A DNA stretch of 64,000 nucleotides. Origin: Mesostigma viride (lineage: Eukaryota; Streptophyta; Mesostigmatophyceae; Mesostigmatales; Mesostigmataceae). How positions within the stretch are numbered: position 1 is the stretch's first letter; the number at the start of each line of letters is the position of its first letter. The notes beneath the pieces are model-generated. The model saw nothing but the letters and a program-made list of their open reading frames with translations. It ran no database searches and was not told where the DNA came from. The position numbers were made by a program, and so were the translations under genes. Below are positions 22,001-33,100 of the stretch, in pieces. The DNA lies in assembly GCA_009746045.1 (NCBI GenBank), contig RPFO01000156.1:5416445-5480444 (forward strand). Direction: 5' to 3'.

Positions 22001-22466
22001 AGGGTCTCGCTGCGGGTAGACCCTCGGAATTTTGTTTTTGTATTGACGTAAGGGTCTCGCTGCAGCGAGACCCCAAGGAATGTCAATTTTTCATGTTTTC
22101 ATGATGGGGGGTCTTTCTTTTCTCACCCTTAAAATGATTTGTTTTTGTATCGGTGTTAGGGTCTCGCTGCAGCGAGACCCCTACGAATGTCGACTTTTAA
22201 TGTTTGCAAGATGGGAGGGGGCTTTCTTCGCTCACCCTAAAAATGATTTGTTTTTGTTTGACGTTAGGGTCTCGCTGCAGCGAGACCCCAAGGAATGTAT
22301 ACTTTTTTATGTTTGCATGATGGGAGGTTGCTTGTTTTCGCTCACCCTAAAAATGATTTGTTTTTGCTTGAAGTGAGGGTCTCGCTGCAGCGAGACGCCA
22401 AAGTTTTGCATTAAACTAAATGTCCCTTTTAGAATCCACGAAAGGGTCTAGCTGCAGCGAGACCCT
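22001..22466 (+). repeat. Palindrome-bearing ~110-bp tandem repeat
   Basis: Palindromes with core GGTCTCGCTGCAGCGAGACC start at about 22,051, 22,158, 22,266 and 22,376, plus variants at 22,001 and 22,443. Units share AATGTC…TTTTATGTTTGCATGATGGG-like and CTCACCCTAAAAATGATTTG blocks. The array lies directly upstream of gene X, whose first visible exon follows a CTGCAG acceptor at 22,542, so it may sit in a 5' intron or leader. Confidence 0.9.
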
Positions 22467-22542
22467 CCCCATCGTTTTTCTGCCGGCGATTCAGATTTTG
22501 AATGACATTTGTGAAACTTGCTTTTTTGATATTGTTCTGCAG

Positions 22543-24581
22543 ATGTCGTCCTCCTATTCCGATTCTGTCAAGGCCACTCCCGTTTCACCCAAGATCACGT
22601 CGAACACCTCGCCGGACCGAACGGCAACGGAGGCGTTTCCTCCGTTGCAGTTCGGTCGATCCGTAAATGCTCTGGCGAGGTCCCCCCCCACCGAGTCCCC
22701 CTCGCCCTCCAAGTCCAACTTGCCCCCCAGCGAGTTGGACAGAATAATACCCCCCAACTCTCTCGCTGCTGCGTCTCGCGCTCCGTCCCGCTCTCCGCCC
22801 CGTAAGTCTCCATCGCCGCCCCCCAAGTCGGCCGGAGCTACTGCGTCCCGCTCGCCGCCCCGCAAGTCCCCCAAGTCCGGCCCCCGCAACTGCGACCCGT
22901 TCGCCGAACCGCAAGTCCCCCTCTCCGCCCAAAGTTCCCCCCGCTACCGCGTCCCGCTCTCCTTCTCGCAAGTCCCCCTCGCCGTCAACCAAGAACCCCG
23001 CAACTGCGTCCCGCTCGCCGTCCCGCTCTCCTTCCCCCAAGTCCCGCTCGCCGCCACCCAAGTCCCCCGCTTCTGCGTCCCGCTCGCCGTCCCCCAAGCA
23101 TTCCAGTTCTAAGCGTAAGCCTGCGGCCGAGTGGGTAGAGGAAGACGACCGCACCAAAGAGCTCAGGAAGCTGAGGAAGTCTATCAGTGAGCTTGTTGAG
23201 GAGGACGAGCGCGATCAGACTAACGGGAGGCCTGAAGACCCGGAATCGCCGGTTCGGGAGTCGCGTCGGAAGCGGTTGTCCGATTTGTTAGCAATGGCCG
23301 CAAGCTTTGCTGACGACTACGCGGCTCTCGACAAGAAGGACAAGGAGAAGGAGAAGGCGGAGAGGGAGGCCATCGAGAAGGCGGAGAGGGAGAGGGTGGA
23401 GAGGGAGGAGAAGGAGAGGCTGGAGAAGGCGGAGAGGGAGGAGGAGGAGAGGGAGTACAAGGAGAAAAAGGCTGCCCAGGAGAAGGAGCACAGGATCCTG
23501 GTGGCGAAGCAGAAGGAGGAGGCGAAGAAGAAGACGGAGGCGGCAGCGAAGGACATTCTTGCGGAGGAGGCCGCTCTTTTTTTGCAGATGCGACAGGAGA
23601 GGATGAAGGCGGAAGAGGCCGCGAGGAAGATGGAGGAGGAGGCTGCGAGGAAGGAGGAGGAGGCTGCGAAGGCAGTTGAGGGGGAGAAGGACGAGAACGG
23701 GAGCCCACCCCTTCTTCACGAAGGATTTTCAGTCGATTATCAGGTATGTTTATTAATGTGAGACGTACATTTTTCAGATGGCTTGAACGGCGTGTGTGTA
23801 TCGTAGAAAGGGTGGGATTTTATGTCATACATTGATCGTAAGGGTCTAGCTGCGGAGAGACGTTGACCTAGGAGTTAAGGTTGTTGACGACGACGGTGTG
23901 TGGCCTTTTTTTTACTCTTGTTGTCTGCAGCCCGACACGCTGGCCATTCTGAAACAGTACCTGGCTCAGGCTGAGTCTGAGTCTGGGGTGAGTCGTAAAG
24001 CCGAAAAGGGCTTGAGAGGCTTGATCCGCTTTCTTTCGGCCGAGATAGGGTTTGCAGAGAAGTCCGGTGTCGTCGCCAACCCGAGTGTCCTCCAGTTTCA
24101 GAACGTAATTTGGAAGAACGACCGCTGCGGCCAGCTTGCTTTGTTCGGAGCCACACTGCGAGCCATTCATGGGAAGAGGTTCGTTGGTGACGACATTTAT
24201 GAGGTTTTGAAGATCGCGCAGTCGTGCATCCTTAATCTGAAGGAGGATGTCGGACGTTACTTTCCCCGTCGTGCTTTAATATGGTCGACGCTCTTTGATG
24301 AGGTTGAAAAGTTCGAGGTCCACATTGGCGTCACATGCATCGAGGCTTCCTATATGGAAACCTTGAAAATCACTGCGTTGCATCAGCTCTTTAAACTCAT
24401 GACTGGAGATATGAAAGCGGATTCGAGGGCTTCACTGTCGGAAGATGAAGTGTTTGATATTGTCAGGCAAGGATTTGTTGACATGTCCAACAGTGACTTT
24501 ATCGTAATTGTGCCGGGAAGAATGAATGACGTAGGAGGATTGGAGGTGCGCGCACATGAAGTGATCGCGCACATCACCTAA
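22543..24581 (+). CDS. Gene X: SR/SP-rich, coiled-coil protein of unknown function (two exons)
   Basis: ATG 22,543 follows TTCTGCAG, so an upstream exon is possible. Exon 1 runs to 23,743; intron 23,744-23,930 (GT-AG, phase 0) contains a palindrome variant at 23,841; exon 2 is 23,931-24,581. About 615 residues. Residues ~60-190 are Ser-Pro-Arg repeats (SRSPSRKSPSP type). Residues ~240-390 are a long Lys/Glu/Ala/Arg helix (KEKEKAEREAIEKAERER…), a predicted coiled coil. Exon 2 encodes a ~215-residue globular, mostly helical domain (TLAILKQYLAQAES…MNDVGGLEVRAHEVIAHIT) that I do not recognise. A C-run near 22,880 shifts the frame by one; correcting it continues the SP-rich repeat. Nuclear location is an inference from the SR/basic composition. 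Confidence 0.7.
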
Positions 24582-25500
24582 AATCGGTCCGTCCGGTTAC
24601 ATGAGATCCTGGGAATTTTGGCGCGAACGCGTCGCGTTGAGGACGACGGGACCAGAAAAATTCCACCTCGCATGGCTGTCGACCCTATGTCCGCCGGAAT
24701 ATCAGTCAAAAGTCAATTATGCATGTTAAGTCGCTGCGATGGATGCAAACGACGCGTAAACTCTCCTGCTTTGCGATGATGCATGGTAGATATTATTCGC
24801 GTATTTTCATGCGTCAAAATAATTCGCAAACTGAGACGCTGATTTTTTGTGTCGGCCAGATCTGGAATTGGCAGCGAAAATGCATGTTTATTAATTGTGG
24901 GGGAAACTTTTTTGTTGGAAGCTCACAATTCCCAAAAGGTGGAATCCGAATGGGCTTCAAGTCTACTTTCACGAGCGCTAATCAGTTTTTCGAGAAACGA
25001 ATCACATTTTCCAGGCTGTCGCATTACCTGCCGGCAGGTCAGATTTTGCTGTTTTCAGTGACGTTTACGACCGTCCTTGCTTGATGCGTTTCTTCCTTTT
25101 TTTCGGCTCACGGCATGGCGGGGCTTGTTCCAACATGCCTGCGGAGGTGTAAGCTGTGTAGCCATGATTTAAAAGTCACATATTGCTCTCGCGCCACCAT
25201 CTGTTACTGCTCGACACTGCAAGAAACACTGGTTGCCTGCTCGCAACGCAAGCACAAGCACGACAACGGTGCCCTAATCCACATCCAGGCGTGTATTTCC
25301 GAGAAAAACTTCAGGCTTTTGTCGCGGCATACCTTCGGTGTTCCAAGCCGTTCACCGCTCCCCGAAATAGTCTTATGACTCGCTTTTATAGCATTGTGGG
25401 TTCGCGTCCGCCATCTCCGCCGGGTGCTGACACGAGATGTTCGCGCTGAACCTGGACTGCAAGGTCGCCCGCTACCGGCTAGCTGTACGTATTTAGCAAG
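24582..25500. other. 3' flank of gene X, no supported gene
   Basis: A 121-codon frame at 24,719-25,084 has unremarkable composition and no domain; I do not call it. The sequence keeps the CpG content of the surrounding giant element. Confidence 0.4.
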
Positions 25501-27971
25501 CTCTGGATGATATTGTCATGGTTTTGGTGCAGGAAGGTGCTGTGGGGGGGTCTATCTCACCTCTTTACCTAGCTTTCCTCCTCCTAGCTTGACAGCTAAG
25601 TTTGCATCAGGAAGTCATGCTTGTTGACAAAGCTCGATGGATATAAACCTTGGGATGTGCTGTGAAGGTGTTAGCATGCTTGCTTGAAGAATTGAATGCG
25701 TATTTGTGCAAGCCATGGACATTTTTTATTAAGGGCAGTAGGTAGCAGCCACGTTCTTATTCAATTGTGTCAGGACGTCTATGTTGCCTTTACTGCACTC
25801 TGTCCTAGAGGAGTTTGATGCCACTGTAGATGACTATGACCAGTGGGGTGGTGAGGATGGGCCGGTGTGCTGGGGTCAGTGGGGTGAGCCTGAAGGGCAC
25901 CTTGGATCACGTGACCCTTAGGCAATCATGCGAGGCTGTGCAGTTTATGGCTTGTGATGTATGGATGCAGCGGGTGAGGCAGGTTGTCGTTGCCGTGGCC
26001 TGTGTTAGTGAACTCTATCATCTTTTAACTTACCCAAAGCCCCCCTAGACCTAAACTGCCTCGCCTTCTTTGAGGGGTTGCCTTCTTTGAGGAGTGCCAT
26101 GTCTTGAAAGGTTTGTTGGGGCCCTGGCATTTCAGAGTAGGTTGAGGTGGAGAGGGGTGGCACACTGCTAGGTGATGGCAGGGCCATCCATGTGATGCAC
26201 CTTACGTTGGGATGGGGACCATGCATTTGTTCTTGTTGCTAGCATGGGCAGGGTGAGCGGCTGGGAGTAAGGTGTAAGTGCTACTTGCGCCACTGTCCGA
26301 AAGGGGAGCTCCATGCGGTGGGCAAACAGCGTTGCAAGCGTACACTTCACACAAATGTGGTCTGATGCACTCAGCTGACCTGCCATTTCTCTTGATGCAC
26401 CAAACCACACTAAAGGCTTGATATAGCCGGTAGGAAATGCATGTGCATGCAGTGTCAAAAGCAGAGAGGGACACTGTTAGCACATGAGTGTGATTGTAAA
26501 CCGATGAGTGTGAGCCTCCCCGTGCCATCCCATGCATTTTACACCTATTTTTGGCAAGCCCCCATCATGCCGCAGTTATGCACCGCCTATGCAAGGGGGA
26601 TGAATAGACAGTTATAGGTGTGTTGAGGGATGAGATAAGGGTAAACATGAGGAGCCATGCAGGCTAAAACGGAAGGGCGATGTCAACAGTGTGTTTGCCC
26701 AGATTTTGATGTCAGGAGGGGCTGAAAGATCAGTGGCCACGATAAACCTAGGTGGATTACATGAGAGATGACACGACCATGAGAGGGTGGTAGATGAGTT
26801 CAACTGAGAAGAGCTAGCATTACATGCACAGATTCTTAATGACCTATGGACTGTCCAAGGGTTGGAGTTCAGTGCACGTTCCAAAGACTATGATGAGCAT
26901 GACGATGATGGCAAGGGGGCGGGGGGGCGCAATTAGGACAGGCACTGATGCAGAATTATGTTGTACAGCAGCTAGGTGCTTAGCTCAATTGAATAGCAGC
27001 CCAAGCCACTGCTGTCCTTGATTGCGCTTTGTATTTCCATGTAGCAGAGAGGCACCTGGCAGATATATATTTGGATTAGCTGCTATAAGACACGCACAGC
27101 AGGGGTGCCCAGCAGAGTGGGCCAAGTACTGCAAAGGAGATTGTGTGTGCTGCCGAGCGGGGCCCGTTTAGAAAAGAGACTGGTCAGCCGACAGGCACGA
27201 CTGGTCAGCCAAGCTCCCCTTCTTGAGGCTTGTAGGCACTATGGTGCTTGTTCCGAATGCCAGCATCTACTGTGATTGATGGTGATTTTATCCCTTGATG
27301 ATCGCTTTTTTAGTCTGTGTTGGCTAATGTATCCAGCCCCAGTGGCATGTATATGAATCCCATGACAGCCATGACGATAATTGAGTGAAGAATGCAAAGT
27401 TTTCCAAGACAATGGCGCAGAATATGGAGTATTTTTGCAAAAATCGCTCTATTTCTGCTTGCATCCGTCACTTTTAGTGGGCCGGCAGTGGTCCTAATAT
27501 GTCCAACTTGTGTTCTAGTGTAAATTCAATTATTGTGCTATTAATGTGACGAATTCTGGCATGGTTGGGCCGCATATGTGCTGGCAGGGGCTTCATAAGT
27601 TTGAAAATAATGCACTAAAACGGTGTTTTGGCTCATGTATGCCAGAATTATAGCACATAGTTTGGTCCTACATTGCATACTTAAGGGCGGTTTTTGTCTT
27701 TGGATATAAATTAATAAGCATGACCATTTCCAGCTGAATTGGACTACATTTACTACTTGTGTGTGGCTGCTATGCCTCCTTATGCCTGGAAAACATCGTT
27801 TTTTGCACTTTTCCACGTCACGGTTTGATGCTAAAAATAGGTCAGTTGGCCCCCCAATTAATGTGATGTGAACAGGGTCCTAGGGGGACCTTAAGTCCAG
27901 AAAGGCACCCCGATCTGACTATATGTGTGGGAGATATGACCCCATGTAACAAAAAAGGCCGTTTTTAGGTG
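25501..27971. other. CpG-poor block without genes
   Basis: By eye this segment has fewer CpG and more TG/CA than its neighbours, no frame over ~100 codons, no palindromes and no minisatellite. It may be a decayed nested insertion or an old intergenic region. I could not find inverted or direct repeats at its edges. Confidence 0.4.
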
Positions 27972-30006
27972 ATGTGGCATTTGGACATGGCAAGAGACCA
28001 CTTACTGCAATCTTTTGTTAAGTGGCGGACTGACTTTCTTGTCAGCCCGGACGCCAGCCTTTCGCGGGAAGCGGTCGCTTTCTTTTTGGATTGGGCTGGA
28101 CAGGTGATCCAAAGTTTCCGGCACCGGGAGGACTTCCATGTTATTCAGACATATAAGCCACACCGGGAAATCGTCCAGGAATGGTTGGATCAAATCTCGT
28201 TGGTTGATTGTCTCCAGAGTATCCGAACCAAGACAGACACGGAGTGGTCTGATTTAGAGGCGGGAGGCCATTGGCAGTCCCTCGAGTTGTTCTTCGAGGC
28301 GGAATTGAGGCGGCAACTGGAAAAGGAGAGAGCCCATCAAGTGCCGATATGGCCTTTGGGGAAGATTTTGAGGAGGTGGAAGTTCTACGTTTCGGTACGT
28401 TAACTTGCCGATATCGTTTATCGATTTGGTTTGTTTCCATTCCCTGAATAGGGCTCTATATGCTGACCAACCTTCATGGTTTGTCCTGTCATATCATGCA
28501 GGGGGGCTCCATGCCAGGGGACGTATCGGAGGATTTACCTAATTTGTCAGACTTGGTTGATAAGGTGGGTGCTTGTCCGTCGAGTTTCCACGAGCATCTT
28601 ACATGGGGTCTAGCTGCAGGTAGACCCTCACCCTTTTATTGAGACTGACATCTTCGGCTAATTTCAACGGTGCCCCCAACCAATCTGTTGTCTTTTTTCA
28701 GGGGGCGGCTGCGGCGATGGCTGTTGACAGTGCTGGTATTTGGTCTGGACTCGAGATGGAAATGGTAAGCATTAAACGATATCCGGATGTCTGCATTTCG
28801 CCTTAAGTTTTAGTGAGCGCATTATGCGAAATATACAAATGTCGACTAATTTTGATTTCCAATGAGCTGTCGTATTCGGTGTTGACAGGGGGGGGTTTGG
28901 CCTCAGCAGGCGCTGCCGGAGAGGAAGAAAACGCTGGAGGAGATGAGGATGGGGGGGATGAAAACGCTGGAGGAGATGAGGATGGGGGAGACGCTGAGGG
29001 AGAAGTGGCTGTGCAGGTACGTTCATCCGCCGCGAGTTCGTGTGATTTTTTTCGTGCTGAGGGGTATCTCCGCAGAGAGACGATGGTGCAACAATCGAAC
29101 TGAGGTCAAGTCCCTTCTTGTTGTTTTTTTTTTGTCATGCAGGCGGGGGCTGTCGCTGGGGGTACTGCGGGGGGGAAGGCGGCGAAGCCCGCATTGACTG
29201 AGCATGAAAGGGAAAAGCTGGATTCCCGCAAGAAGGTTGCGAAGGATCATATTATTGCTGTTGGCCTGATCATGCTTAAGTCTCCGCCCGATGGCGTCGA
29301 TTCGGAGGGACCTGCGGGGTCCGAGTTTCGCAAGTACCTGACACGACTTGAGGCGGAAGTCGATGCCGATTTCGATACGGAGGTGTTGGGTGCCGCTACC
29401 TTTCAGAGTGAATTGGCATATGAATTTGTAAATCTGGTGAAGTCGAAAGCCACCAAGAATTTCAAGTGGCAGCCTAAGGAGTACTCAGAGGCAAAGGTTG
29501 AGAAGATCGAGAAATTCATGAAGGCTGATTTTCGTCGTCGGGCCGCTGAGGGAAAAAGGGCGCTGAATGCGGTGGCAAAGGCTAACAGTAAGAAGAACGC
29601 GGAGGCGAAGGCGGCGGAGAAGGAGGCGAAGAAGGCGGAGAAGGAGAAGGCTAAGGAGGCCAAGAAGCAGCAGAAAACTGGACAGGTACGATTGTTGTGA
29701 AAATTTTGACCTCTCGCTGCGGGTAGACGCTGACTGGCTGCGGGACTTGGTGTTTAGTGTCAGTAAGGTATTATTCCAACAGAACTTTGTTCGTCCCTGA
29801 ACAGGATGTCGTGGTCGGCCTAAATATTACTGACTTGAGCAAATCCTGCGGTCCTTTTCGATTTTTTACTTCAGGATGACGGGGGGGACGAAGACGCCAC
29901 GGTGGAGAAGAAGTTACCTGGTCATGACGCCGTGTTCGCGCTGGTGAAGGATATCAAAGAGACAACCAGCGCAGGCCAGAAATCGGGAGAATCCGGACCA
30001 TGGTAG
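27972..30006 (+). CDS. Gene Y: six-exon gene, acidic middle and Lys/Ala/Glu C-terminal helix, function unknown
   Basis: Exons 27,972-28,394, 28,502-28,564, 28,702-28,764, 28,889-29,016, 29,143-29,685 and 29,875-30,006 (TAG). Every intron has GT-AG ends and joins in phase 0, except that the G7 run at 28,889-28,895 is one base off. About 448 residues. Exon 1 is a 141-residue helical domain (HLLQSFVKWRTDFL…WPLGKILRRWKFYVS). Exons 2 and 3 are each exactly 63 bases. Exon 4 is a Gly/Asp/Glu repeat (ENAGGDEDGGD twice). Exon 5 has a helical domain (EREKLDSRKKVAKDHIIAVG…) ending in an Ala/Lys/Glu helix (KEAKKAEKEKAKEAKK). No family recognised. Intron 2 carries a palindrome at 28,605-28,628, with degenerate ones in introns 4 and 5. 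Confidence 0.72.
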
Positions 30007-30101
30007 CTCGAGCCTGCCGTTATCTTTTCCGCGTTTTCGAGTCGTTCAGGATGATGAAGATGAATGGTGATGGAAATGTGTATCCTTGTGCATTGAAATT
30101 A

Positions 30102-33100
30102 TGGCTGGCTTACGTGTGGAGCGACTAGATGACCTAGACGGTGGGGCCGGAAACAGCATGCTTGATCAGGCCGTGTGTTTCTAGATATGCTCAAGTACTG
30201 CTCGAGTAGGCGGATGGCGGACGTCGATGACCTGCCAAACTGGCCCGAGTTCTCCCCCTTTCTTGAGCTGCTCCGGTCACTCAACAAGCTTTTTAAGGAG
30301 GGGGTGCTCACGAGCAGTGGGAACCCGGACACCGACCCTATCATTGAAAGCTGGAAGCCTTCGAAAAAGGTCGACTCGAACAAGGAGGTCAGGGACCAGA
30401 ACATCCGGAAGGCCAATTCTCTCAGGGAAACGCGTTGGATTCGGCCGGCCGATTTTAAGCAGACCGGATGTTTCAGTATGCGGATCCAGACGGTCAACGC
30501 GCTTATTTTGCCAGAGGCTTGAGGCAGCGGCGTTTAAACCTTGAAACCATTAAGGAGAACGGCCGCATTCTCCTCAATGCGCGGGACAACGCCTTGCACT
30601 TCAAGGTTGTTGTCCCGGTCTGGCAGTTCCCTTTCCAGGCGCTTGCCGAATCTCAACCTGACCTGTTCGACAAGCAAATCTTGTGCATGCCGGATTTCGT
30701 CAAGTGGCTGAAGATTCACCACGGCGCCAAGATTGACGCGGAGGATGTGGGGTCCAGGTACTTCCGGCCCCTTTCGGATACTGAAGTCGACGTGTGGCTT
30801 AACACGGAGTCCACCACCTCTTTCCTCGCGAGAGGACTTGAGTGGCGTACCTACGCCAGGGTGGACGAGGTGGAAGCAGCTTTGCCTCAGGACATCCAGG
30901 GGAGTCGGGATGTTTTCAACCTGCTGTGCAATACTGCGATGAAGTCCTACGATCCGAAATTTTTTGAGCAACGGGTACCGGTACCGTATCTGGTTCTCCG
31001 GTACGCGGTGGTGGATGGGAACCACTACTTTAAGGGGTTAAAGTCGTTTCTCAGGGGGGCGGATGGCGGGTGGGGAGAGGTTCGGGCAATGATGTGCGAG
31101 GGTGGGGCGGAGTCCAATTTCGCAAAGACTCCTCAGGAGGCGGAGCACGCCTTCCAGGACCTGTTGCGGAAATTCCGTGGTGGTTACATGGGTACGAACG
31201 TCATTCTTCTCAAGGGTGGCGACCTGCTCCCGTCGTGGAGTGAGCTGCGAAATCTACCTAAGGCAAAAGAAGATGTAAGCTATCTATTTTGGCAGGGTCT
31301 AGCTGCGGGTAGACCCTCGGAATTTTCGTGGTTGTTTTTTGTGTGCGCTTCAAGTTTTTTGCGAGGGTCTCGCTGCAGCTAGACCCTCTCCTTTTTTTTG
31401 TTGGAATTTTCGTTGCGTATTGTCGGCCGTTTCTTTTTCGAATTTTGTTAGGGTCTATCCGCAGCTATACCCCTCGCCTTTTATGACTGAGTTTTGTCGT
31501 TGCTCGCTCGATGTTAATTGATGTCGCAGGCGGTGCTGACCGGCAAGCTGGAGAAGCTGTTCGACATCGCCAAGGGGGCGAATTCGGAGGACTTAGCCGT
31601 GGCGGATCGTACGCTGGGCCAGGCGTTGCTTGACGTGTGGAACTACAACAAGCTATATCTATACGGCAAAGTCACGCGTGGGAAGGGCCACTATATTGCG
31701 GATGGCCACTACACCAATCTGCTCACGTACATCCTCCCGGCTATGCGGCAAGCGGGGGGAAGGGAAGGGAATGTGGAGCCGGCAGCGGTGGATGTACACG
31801 AGGAGGAAGCAGAAGGAAAGAAAAAGCCGGCCCACAGCATTGCTTCAGTGCATTCCGCTTACAGTCGCACGCTGGCCAACACGTTTCTCCGTCTGACACA
31901 GGAGCAGACTGATGATCCTGCCTCAACGAAACCCGCGCCTGAGGAGGTGATGATGCAAAGGTGCAAATTCGCCAATGCAGAGGGGGAGAAGAAAGGCCAG
32001 AAGGTCTCTTGGACTTCTTTCAGGAACTTGGCCAGCCTTCCTATGATGGACGCCGTGATCGATTGCATCATGAGCTGCCAGGTTGGACCGGAAAAGCTCA
32101 CCAAGTTGGTGGAGATCGCCAAGGATGTGCTGGAGTGCCTGCGGCTGACCATTTGCGCCAGATTCAAGGAGGATGAGACGCTGGAAGCGCAATGCAAGGA
32201 CGCAAAGGCAAGGAGTTTGTGGCGTCTCATATTTTCGAACTCGTCTTCAATCTCCATCCTCTCGCTCGGCCGGTCGGCAGGAAGGAGATTGTGGCCAGAT
32301 ACCGGGAATTTTGGGATGTGGCCGTCATCATAACGAGGAACATCGCCTACCTTCTTAAAGCCAAAAAACACGCCGCACATCTGAGGATTCCGAGAAAGGA
32401 TATCAGTAATGGCAAGATCGACTTTCAGGAGATTCTGCTAAAAGAGAGCGAGGACAAGACGGTGGGTTTGGCACTTTTGGCTCCGGAAGCGTTCAGGAAG
32501 TACGCTCCAAAAGTTGGATTACTCGAAGGGGGGGTGAAGGAGGCGGCGATGAAGGGGCCGGTGAAGGGGCTGGAGAAGGGGAAGGGGAAGGGGAAGGAGA
32601 CGGAGGCGAAGAAGGAGAAGGGGGCGAAGGAGGAGGAGGAGTGGGACGTGAAGTATGAGTGGCAGAGTGTGGACTGGGGCCGTCGCCGGGTCTGGTTTTG
32701 CTGTCAGGAACTAGACGGTGATGATGATGACAAGTCGCTCGTCAAGCAGGTGGCAGGCGAGGTTGCCTCAGCTTCAGCCCGCCCCTTTCCCTTGGGCAGG
32801 TCCCTTCCGTGCCTGAGCCTGCTGAACTTGGCGAACATGTGGGGTGATAAGTGGAGTAACTTTCAGAGAGGGTGGTGGGCGTTCGGTCCTTGCCCGAATC
32901 GGACATTCCCCAACCGGGCGGGATGTACGATCATGTGCTGAAGGCTTGCGCCCACGAGTTTTTCTCCAGGTTCGAACCGATGGTGATCGTGTTTGGTACC
33001 GAGACGGAGATTAAGGGGTTTCAAGAGATAGTGGAAAGGATCGGGAAAGGGAGTGAATTGTGGGAGCGGCTTGAACAGGGGGAAGGTGATGGGGGGCCTA

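Noticed and set aside
21301-22001. Repetitive open frames in the inverted minisatellite block
   Set aside because: Same cause: stop-free 119-120-bp repeats, no start context and no composition of a protein gene.
22051-22398. Regularly spaced palindromes that look like a CRISPR array
   Set aside because: The spacers are themselves copies of one another, the locus is in a eukaryotic intron-rich region and there are no cas genes. It is a tandem repeat.
23220-23719. Pro/Ser- and Leu-rich minus-strand frames opposite gene X
   Set aside because: Mirror image of the Lys/Glu coiled-coil codons; no independent evidence.
24719-25084. 121-codon frame after gene X
   Set aside because: Unremarkable composition, no domain, no splice or neighbour support.
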